A stretch of DNA of 64,000 bases from Canna indica (Eukaryota > Streptophyta > Magnoliopsida > Zingiberales > Cannaceae): NCBI GenBank assembly GCA_034359265.1, contig CP136891.1:57326001-57390000 (forward strand). Reading direction: 5' to 3'. Positions 56,021 through 64,000 of the stretch are shown here, one piece after another. The notes beneath the pieces are model-generated. The model worked only from the letters and a program-made list of their open reading frames with translations. It was not told the origin of the DNA and searched no databases. The position numbers and the translations under genes are program-made. Within the stretch, counting starts at the first letter, position 1. Each line of letters opens with the position of its first letter.

Positions 56021-57809
56021 TATTGGGTGAAATGGCCATACTAGAGGGGGGTGAATAGTGTGTTAACTAAACAATTAGCCTAAATTCAATTTTAATAATT
56101 TCTTATATTACTTAAGCAATTCACAAATCGAGAAGTAAGTGGAAGCAAGATATATAAATGATAAGCTATAAGAAATGCAAGGAACACAATGCTAATACAA
56201 TTATTTATAGTGGTTCGGCCCCAATACCTACTCCACTACCTAAGCACCCCGCTTAGGATTTCTAAACTAGCTTTACTAGATTATCTTATTTCCTTTACAA
56301 CGAGGACGTTTTCACCGGAGAGTCTCCGCTCTCACACCGAAGGCACTTCCACACCCGAAAGTCCCCGCCTTCCTACCGAGACCACTCTCCCACCTCAATC
56401 CTAAGGACAATAAGAACTAATCCTAGTAAAGTAAGTTTACACCGGTGGAATTAAGCCTTAACACCAAGGAAACCATCAACTCAATCAACCTAGCACTCTA
56501 GGTTTACACAAGTTCAATTATAATGAAATAAACAATAAAATACAATAACAATTGGAGCAACAAATCAAACAATAAGTACTTAGCTCCAAAAGACACTCCC
56601 TAGTTCTCTTGATGCCTTGAGATGATGAATTGGTAAATCTTGAAGGCTAAATCGAGGTGTGTAGATCAAAACTATGGTTTATGCAAGAATGTCTCGATAA
56701 AGGCTTGTGGAGATGCTAGGAATGACTCTTTGAGGATTAGAAGCATCAATAATAGGCTAGATGAAGGATTGGGATGGGTATTTATAACCCCCCATGCGAA
56801 ACAGCATGTCAACGGGCGTATTTTTGCCCGTTGCCGACGCCCGATCGATGGTCCGGTCGATCATCGATCGATCAACCGATCGACTGCCCAGCGACCGTTG
56901 GCTTTCTGTGCTTCAACCACTCTGTTCGATCGATCGGAGGGTCGACCGAATGAGTCGCGATCAAGCTCTCTACTATTCAGCCGACCGACCGATCGACCGA
57001 AGTAGCCACTGCCAATTTTTGGCATACTTCGGTCAACCGACCGGTCGACCGAATTGGCAACTGTCAGTTTTTAACACCATTCAGTCGATCGAACCTGGAC
57101 TGGGTAGTTTGGTTAGGCTTTGTTTGTTCATTTTTTGGTTCCGTTTTCGCTAAGTCTACTTATATAACATTTATTAACTTTAAGTTAATAACTTTAAAAC
57201 ATAAATGTTATAAATGTTATAAATGTTAAACATAAACATAAAAGTTAATAACATTAGTTAATAAAAATATCTAAAAAATTAAAATTCTTAAGAAACAAAA
57301 TCTAGTTTTCGGGGTCTAGCACAAATTTCCAAAAAACGAAAAAAATTTAATCTTTCAGGTAAAATATGGGTAGGCTAAAGGCTTCCAAAAAATCCTAAAA
57401 AATACTTCGTTATCTAATTTTAACCCAAGGAACAATTACCATCATTTGTTATGTCAAGTAAATGTTTAGGTCATATAGCCCTCCAAGGAGCTCCCTAGGC
57501 TTAGTGAATTTCAGGGCGATTCCGGGTTTTTATGTTTTGGGATTCGGAGATGATTTTTGGGTTCTTATGCACCATCATGAGGATTTACAATATAAACTAG
57601 ATACCCCAAACCTAAACTCTAACTTCCCTAAGAATCCCGAGAGTTGACGAGCGCCCTTGTCGATTTCTTTGATTTCTTTGATTTTTCGATCGCGAATGTT
57701 GTGCGCTAACCGACTTGGAACTTGAAAGATTTCTCAATGAAATATTAGTTCCATGTTTGTTATCATCAAAACCGAGATTAAGACCAAGGTTAAAAACCTT
57801 AAGCCAACA
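56021..57809 (-). mobile_element. Antisense copia-type solo LTR, 1789 bp
   Basis: On the minus strand it starts TGTTGGCTTAAGG and ends with a mutated CA (TATTGGGTG at the plus-strand start). It matches the family of 34743-36216, including the TGCTTAGGTAGTGGAGTAGG block (plus-strand 56224-56250) and a GATCGACCG-rich stretch (56838-57095). The flanks GTATC (56016-56020) and GCATC (57810-57814) agree at four of five bases, an aged 5-bp target duplication. No internal sequence or second LTR exists, so it is solo. Confidence 0.88.
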
Positions 57810-57899
57810 GCATCATCTTCGAGAACGACTAGGGAATCGCCCTAGAGCAGTCCCTATAGTTCCAAGTCAAAGTCAGCCCAAAAAGTCATCGTCAAAAGT

Positions 57900-58660
57900 G
57901 GGGAATCGACCTCCTCAGTCCTTTCCCTTTGGCTCCAAGACAAGTCTAATACATGATAGTGGCCATCTACTACTTCATCAAGTGGATAGAGGCCGAACCC
58001 TTAGCCTCAATTGTAACCGAGATGGTTAAAAGGTTCGTGTGGAAAAGGATCATTTGTAGGTATGGTATACCACGCGAACTCAACAATTCTTTTCCTCAGT
58101 AGAGCACCCACAGACTAAAAAAGTCATCCAGACAAGACTCAAAAAGAAGCTTGGCAATGTCAAGGGGCACTGGGATGAAGAGTTGCCCGAGGTGTTATGG
58201 GGTTACAATACAATCGCTCAGTCATCCACTCAAGAAAATCCCTACAGGCTCGTCTATAGAGCCGAGGCCAAGATCCCCGTTGAGATCACATACCCAACCT
58301 CTGTTGAGCAACCTTTGTTGAACAAGGCAATTCAGAAACCCGACAAGCCGAGTTAAACCTCATCGAAGAAGAACGAGTGCCCTTCAGAGTGAGGGAAGAA
58401 GCCATTCATGATACTCAGGATAGCTCAAAAATACAACAAACATGTCAGGCAAAGGAATTTCAAAGAGGGAGATTTGGTACTAAGGAAGATCGAACTCCAG
58501 AGAAAGCCAACAGGGGAATGGAAGCTTGCCCCGAACTAGAAAGGCCCATACAAAGTCATCAAAGACGTTAGGAAGGGATCTTACAAAATCTCCGAACTCT
58601 ATGGACAAGAACTCCCACAGACGTGGAACGCGGCCTCCGTACGGTCCTACTACAGCTAAT
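57900..58660 (+). pseudogene. Tat-like integrase, broken
   Basis: The core reads VAIYYFIKWIEAEPLASIVT and RIICRYGIPREL, followed by a decayed second catalytic region in which no D can be assigned. The C-terminal part is clearer: WGYNTIAQSSTQENPYRLVY, RNFKEGDLVLRKIELQRKPT and KGSYKISELYGQELPQTWNA, the usual Tat integrase end. Stops and frameshifts are frequent. The zinc-binding part and the first catalytic D segment are degraded, partly by the deletion between RNase H and integrase. Confidence 0.8.
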
Positions 58661-61019
58661 CACTCTTCCTTAAACTGCAAATGGTCAGTGTACTCTTTTT
58701 CCTTCATTACAGTTTTTCCCATATGGTTTTCCCTTTGAAAGTTTTAAAGAGACACCACCATACGTAGGGCAAGCACCCCGCTCGATGGGACCTAATGTAC
58801 TATTATTCAACAGTTATTCAATAATTCTGCTCTCTTTTTCCACGTCTCTTTGTGTCCACATTATTTGCAACTATTTCATAGCTCACAACGAAGGAACTCC
58901 CATGATCTCATGGTGGGAACACCGCCCGACGACAGCAACCACTCCCATCCTACACGACGTATCAATCTTTATCAACCCCAACTGCGGTCCCGGTCTCAAG
59001 ATCACCACCACTCAGCCCCAAATGCCACCACTTCCGAGCCCAATGCCCTCAATGACCCCAAGAGTGATCTTACCTTCCACTTGGTTTGACCCCAAACGAT
59101 GTCCTCGACCTCAATCCCTACTACCTCCGGGCATAGCACCCTCGATGACCTGAAGCGTAACTCCTCACGAGCTCTGTTTAACACCAAGTCTGGTCTCCAG
59201 TCCTAAATGCGATCTCCGGCTCTAAATGAGATTGGCTTGCTCTAAATGAGCACGATCCCAAGCGTGGTCTTGCCTTACACTCCTCGCAAGCTCAGCTTGA
59301 CCCCAAGCGTTGTCCACGGCCCTAAATGCGGCCTTCAGCTCCAAATAAGATTGACTCGCTCTAAATGGGCATAATGACCCAAAGCGTGCTCCTCATGAGC
59401 TCGGTTTAAGTCTGGTCCTTGTCCTCAGTCGCTGACATCTTCGGGTCCAGCACCCTCAATGACCTGAAGCACACTCCTCGCGATCTCAATTTAAACACTG
59501 ATCGAGTATGTTCCTCAACCTTAATCGCCACCATCTCCGGGCCCACCGCCCTCAACGACCATAAGTGCACTCCTTGTGCGCTCCTTACGAGCTCTGTTTA
59601 ACAACCTATGTGGTCCTTGGTCTTAGTCACTGCCACCTTCAGACCCAACGCCCTTAACGACCTGAATCGCGCTCCTTGCGAGCTCGATTTAACACCGAGT
59701 CTAGTCCTCGGTCCCAGCACCACCACTCTCAGCTCCAGTGCTTCCACTTCCAAACTCAAACTCATATCGACAACTACCAGACAGGTAACCTCGGCCTTAA
59801 CTCTATCATTGACAGGGATCTAATCTCAACCTGAAAGTCTGTGTGCTACCTCGATGGATGCCGACTAGGCAAGGTCGGCAATCGCCGACCTGATGGCATC
59901 GGGACTAGACAAAGAACAGCTTCATATGTCGCGCTTGACTCCGACAAAGTTAACCGACCACATAACATCGGTCTCATCCAACATTCAGGCCAAGATCAAG
60001 CCAAACATAACAAGAAGTGTGCAAAGGCCATAAGAAAGAAGCGTCATATAAAGGAATATGCATATGTATATTCACAAAATCTGCGAATGATAGACATACA
60101 TTCACAGGCCCACAAAAGAATAGCCTACAACAAAAGAAACTACCAAAAGGAAACACTATATTGATACAACAGTGTTATTAACACCTCTCTCGTCCTGCTA
60201 CAATAATGTTGCAACCACCGACGACGGCCCTTTGGCTCCTGGCCAACACTATACTTGGCTGAATTGACTAGGAACTGTCGTTGACAAGGTGGGGGAAGCC
60301 AATGTGGGGGAGGCAAGAGAATAGCGGCGTAACCTCTAAAAGTAGGGCAAACACTCAAGCACACTCATCGAAACTCGAGAAAAGACCATCGAAAACCCCA
60401 CGGTGCGAACCTACCATAGCTCAACTACAACATGCTATCACGGAATGCTCCTGGCCGATACCAACCGACCTCCCTTCGCCATCCTCATAAGCCTCATGGT
60501 GCGGACCCACTGCAATCTCTGGACTACGCACTGCCAGCTCGAAGCTGACTCCTGGAGGAATGAAAGCTTGCAACGCTTTGCACTCCATCCCAAAACTCAT
60601 ATACGTGGGAAAAAGAAGAGTCATGGAGCTTTTATAGACCCAATAAAGGTCACCCATCTAACGACCATTGGTCACTCCCCACTAACGGAACCAGATTCAA
60701 CAACCGACAACAAAGACTCAAGTGTGTTGGAAACTAATAGCTGAATCTCCAAAGTCATAATTACCCTCCTATCAGAATTACAAGCTGAGCAGGCGGCGGG
60801 CACACGAAAAGGCACCCTTTCCTCCCCACAAATGGCACATTAACTATAGAAATCAAAGGATCATGAAGCGATCAAACAGACACGTACCGAGATCTCTTAC
60901 CCTAGCAAATGGACTACATAAGGAACATGACAGACACTCATATGTCAAGCCAAGGTCAGAAGTCGGCGCACTACTAGAGCTTGACACGATATCCTCTAAC
61001 TCCGACCAAGCTCGGGGGC
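58661..61019 (+). other. Non-coding tail of the Tat-like element with tandem repeats
   Basis: No protein-like frame. From about 59130 to 59720, units with CTCGCGAGCTC-, GACCCCAAGCGT- and TCCTCGGTCC-like text recur at roughly 100-bp spacing. They are the complement-strand counterparts of the repeats at 27250-27610. The tail ends in the purine tract GCTCGGGGGC at 61010-61019. Confidence 0.7.
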
Positions 61020-61420
61020 TACGCCACTTTGGGCCCGATCGAATCAGGCCTAGGAGCGCTCACACTCATGAACTCAACTCAAGTCAAGCCAATTAAAACC
61101 TAGCTCGGGGTCTTCACCTGGGTATACAAGGACACTTATGTCCTTCATTAATTACTAGAGATTCGACAGTAATGAATCCAACATCCGGGATAAATCTTGA
61201 TTCATTCCGGGCATATCGTAGCGAGATTCAGGGAGACATCCTCGTCTATCCTGCACTATAAACAGACACGATGCACATCATGTATACTCTAAATTTTGAT
61301 TCAATACCCACCATCTAAAAAAAAATTTACTTATTGAATTATCTTTGCAGGTCCCCCGCCAGTGTCACACCAGACTAGGAGATAGGAAAGATCGCATCAT
61401 CGCAACTTCAGACAAAATCA
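61020..61420 (+). mobile_element. 3' LTR of the plus-strand Tat-like element
   Basis: Starts right after the purine tract with TACGCCACTTTGGGCCCG and ends near GACAAAATCA. It matches 50924-51320, including TATAAAC at 61257-61263. The first base pair TG is changed to TA, and no clear target duplication is found. Confidence 0.75.
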
Positions 61421-62173
61421 TCTATCTTAATGTATTGCAAAATATGAATACCGTACTAATTTAGTTGTCATTTTATTGGTTGATATGAGTTATACACTCA
61501 TGTTTGACTTTTGTTTTTCTTGAAACGCATGTGATGGTACACCTGGGGGGATGCGGACCTCTAGATCTTGCTCATGAAGAATAAGGTTGTGGCTTGACAA
61601 CTCAAGATTACGGGAGGTTGGAGCGTCGACCTCCATTGCGAGAGGTGACTTTCACACCCACCCCTCTAATTACATCCAACAACACTCCATTAGCACCTCA
61701 AGCATCGGTTACCTTAGGCCCCACCATGCCCATGTCAAGCCTCGCATGTTGCCTGTTAGGGTGGAAGGATACAATTTAAAGTTCACAAAATTTGCAAAAT
61801 AAAGCTATTGAAGTCGATCGTCAAAGAGAGCAACTTTACCCCCTCAAAGGATTACCTCTTCGGGCTATTCAAGATAAATATAATTTATTATTTGCATAAA
61901 ATAACTCAGTACGGACTATGCCTAATAATCGTCTTTGTGTTTATGTACGTGTGTGCATTTTTTAACGGCACTGCACATGGCCTTCTTATGAGGCCTCAAT
62001 TAGGGTTGTTGCATTATAGAGGAGCAAAGAAAATAATTTCTCCGACAAGCTTATGCTATGACGGCCTCCACAGACACCACTGAAACAAGGACCACCACAT
62101 ATGATGAGGAAAATGGTCATGCGACCAATGTTACGTTAATATGTTAGATTTTAAAGTTTGTTTATGCCGGTTG
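61421..62173. other. Unassigned sequence
   Basis: Small frames at 61587-61802 and 61808-62083 show no recognised motif. Near 62112 and 62188 the words AAATGGTCATGCGACCAAT and AAATGGTCATCTCCAACCAA are near-duplicates. No RNA gene is seen. Confidence 0.4.
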
Positions 62174-64000
62174 CACTACTTTAAAAAATGGTCATCTCCA
62201 ACCAATAGTAGAGGCAGAAACTTAATTAATGGGTTCAATTTAAAATACATAATAAATACTATTTTAATCATTCTTCAAATTTTTAAATAAAATAATAACA
62301 TATTATTAGTACAATTTTTTTCATCGATGCTCATATTTTGAATATATTATTAAAGTCTTCAAAACAAAAATAAATAAAAATTATGTCATTTGAAAAGAGA
62401 ATTCTTTCATCTTAACTACTTGAAACAAGTTATACGATGACGTAGATGCGTCTTGCCCGGCTCGGGACTCAACTTTATGAGGCATACAATCTAAACAAAA
62501 CTAACAAACCAATAAAAGATTAACAAAATTGCAAATCTATGTGTGGACTAAGTGGTATTTATCCAGTTTTATAATATATCTTTTTTCAAAATTATCAAAT
62601 TATCTTTAATAATTAATTTTTATAAAAACAATTCGGGATGACCCAGTGTCCCCCTAGCCCTAGTGTAGATCTGTCTTGTCTACGACGACAAACGTCCGTC
62701 ACAAAAGACTTCGTCGTAAATAATATGCGACAAGCGACTTCGTCATCATAAAAAACTCAAAACTCTGACCGCCTCAGCGATGGTCAGCGAGCATTGCACG
62801 CACAGTCCTGAAATGACTAGTAGATGTCGCAATTGATTGTATTTTGTGACGGCTCAACGACCGATATGTGCCATCACAAAGCCGTTGTCAAATTATTTTA
62901 CAAGGGATGATACGGGAGTGTGCGACCGCTAATACAATAGGTATACATCTTCTGCAACCGAACTGCCCATCGCAGAGTCATCGCAAATGTCAATTTTATT
63001 ATTTAATAATTTAAAAAATTAAAATTTCTTATTTACAAGTATATTTACAAATATCAAATAACAATACGACAACAGTGGACAAAAGAAACATCAAATAAAC
63101 ACCATATATATACATCAAAATTAAGTATTTACATTCAAAATAACCTATACATCGATGTATAAAGAAAAATATAACTGTTAAATAAATACAAAATAAACAT
63201 AGAAAATCCAATCACGGCACAAGATTGGCGAGGCAATCGATTGTCTAGGGAGCACATGACTCGCTGTCGACAATGATAGATTCGATGTCGATGTCGTCGT
63301 GCCAACTGATGGAGGGGGTGGAGCATCGGGCAAAAGTGATGCAATATCTCCTAAGTGTTGAATCACCTGTGACTTTTGATCTCGAAGTGCGGACATGTCA
63401 GTGATGATGCATGCTTGACTAGTCTCGACATCTGCTAATTAATCATCTATCTGTGTAGACGTAGATGATGTTGATGGACCGACAATGGAGGAGGTGGAGG
63501 CAAATGGCCTCGCACCGTGTGGCTGCAGCGACGCCCGTGCGTGGGCCATTGTGCCAATGCCACACAGATAGCCATGGTCGACGTTAGCCACCTACATACA
63601 TAATACATGCGTCAGCATTGAGCCAATATGATGTTGTGCAGGATCACCTTTCTGCTGGGTTACCAACTCGATATATAAATCGTCTCCAACCTCCCATTTA
63701 TGATTGTGTAGCCTCAAAGACCCTCAGAGGGTCAACTGGTACCGGGGAACGCTGCTCGTCACGCATCCCCTGTAATGAAATAAATATTAGTTATCTATGA
63801 TAATAATAATAATAAATACTAAAACTAATTATCAAATTACTTACAACGGATGCTTGTGGCTGGTATGAGGAGCCAGGGATCCTTCCACAAGTGTCATCCT
63901 GGTCTGGTGTGTCGTCTGAGAGCCATTCTACCACTCATCTGATGCCCAAATGATAATCACTGTGTCCCAAATATTGACTGCCATCCAAGTGAGCCCATTT
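62174..64000 (-). mobile_element. Third CACTA element, partial, runs off the window
   Basis: CACTACTTTAAAAAATGG at 62174 is a possible left terminus. From about 62680 to 62990, words such as GTCGTAAATAATATGCGAC and GCCGTTGTCA recur like subterminal repeats. Beyond 63240, minus-strand blocks match the second gene of the other CACTA copies. It belongs to a different CACTA family, since its subterminal words differ. The terminus is tentative because the 480 bp between it and the repeats are unremarkable. Confidence 0.6.
63240..64000 (-). pseudogene. CACTA second gene (Transposase_24-like), partial
   Basis: Blocks on the minus strand follow the layout of the gene at 22629-24163. 64000 to about 63845 gives DDTPDQDDTCGRIPGSSYQP. 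About 63770-63620 gives SPVPVDPLRVFEAT, parallel to PSPMAVFERT of copy 1. About 63595-63240 gives MAHARASLQPHGARPFAST and a helix SALRDQKSQVIQHLGDIASL, parallel to the GHARAVLGPLGAP and coiled-coil block. AT-rich intron-like gaps separate them. A stop interrupts the last block (near 63440). The gene start lies beyond the window. Confidence 0.6.

Larger units (their letters stand above)
50481..61420 (+). mobile_element. Tat-like Ty3/gypsy retrotransposon with insertions
   Basis: The element carries a 5' LTR (50924-51320), a primer-site-like sequence, a gag start, a rearranged duplicate of its 5' region, gag zinc-finger region, protease, RT, RNase H, integrase, a 2.3-kb tail with tandem repeats, a purine tract GCTCGGGGGC and a 3' LTR (61020-61420). 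The coding order and text match the Tat lineage. It is broken by many stops, an LTR-like insert (52422-53135) and an antisense solo LTR (56021-57809), and has lost DNA between RNase H and integrase. The left limit includes flanking repeats and is approximate. Confidence 0.85.

Noticed and set aside
61587..62083. Two adjacent small frames considered as a small gene
   Set aside because: Low-complexity Pro/Thr/Ser text and no homologous block elsewhere in the window. No start context or domain supports them.

Overview
This window looks like repeat-dense intergenic DNA from the nuclear genome of a flowering plant. I find no convincing host gene, tRNA gene, rRNA gene or organelle insert. Almost every recognisable stretch belongs to a transposable element (TE): Ty3/gypsy elements of Athila-like and Tat-like type, copia-type LTR elements, CACTA (En/Spm) DNA transposons, hAT elements and their short derivatives, a TRIM, and a Helitron end. 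The plant lineage cannot be named from the sequence alone. Most of the coding relics are broken by stops, frameshifts or insertions.

Layout, left to right. 1-2308: 3' part of a long LTR ending in TGTGACA. 2309-6015: a hAT element with a decayed minus-strand transposase. 6016-14236: an Athila-like Ty3/gypsy element (gag, protease, RT, RNase H, integrase), split inside integrase by LTR material (10233-12346) and carrying a hAT-type MITE (12675-13242). 14237-16640: more LTR sequence, mostly reversed. 17807-24822: a CACTA element with terminal repeats, 3-bp target duplication, a broken tnp2 transposase and a second multi-exon gene. 24923-25236: a 314-bp TRIM. 25628-30893: a minus-strand Tat-like gypsy element truncated at its 5' end. 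30894-31850: a copia-type solo LTR. 32525-34369: two MITEs, one filled with a GC-rich minisatellite.

34582-47272 is a three-level nest. A small hAT-type MITE was hit by a 12.2-kb LTR retrotransposon (34743-46972) that keeps a gag relic but no recognisable pol. Its 3' LTR was then hit by a second, internally deleted CACTA element (41880-46651). Target duplications can be read at each level: approximate for the MITE, exact for the other two. 47273-49413 is AT-rich and ends in a Helitron-type 3' terminus. 50481-61420 is a plus-strand Tat-like gypsy element with a duplicated 5' region, an LTR-like insert and an antisense solo LTR inside its RNase H region. From about 62174 to the window end lies the edge of a third CACTA element on the minus strand.

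The genes do not form a shared pathway; each set served the mobility of its own element. The most informative signals are structural: the order of nested insertions, the CACTA deletion derivative that joins the transposase start to a second gene's intron, a long hairpin upstream of the transposase in both CACTA copies, and tandem repeats that recur at matching positions in related elements. I did not find an undescribed biological system. The best candidates for a closer look are the CACTA hairpin and the truncated CACTA transposase frame.
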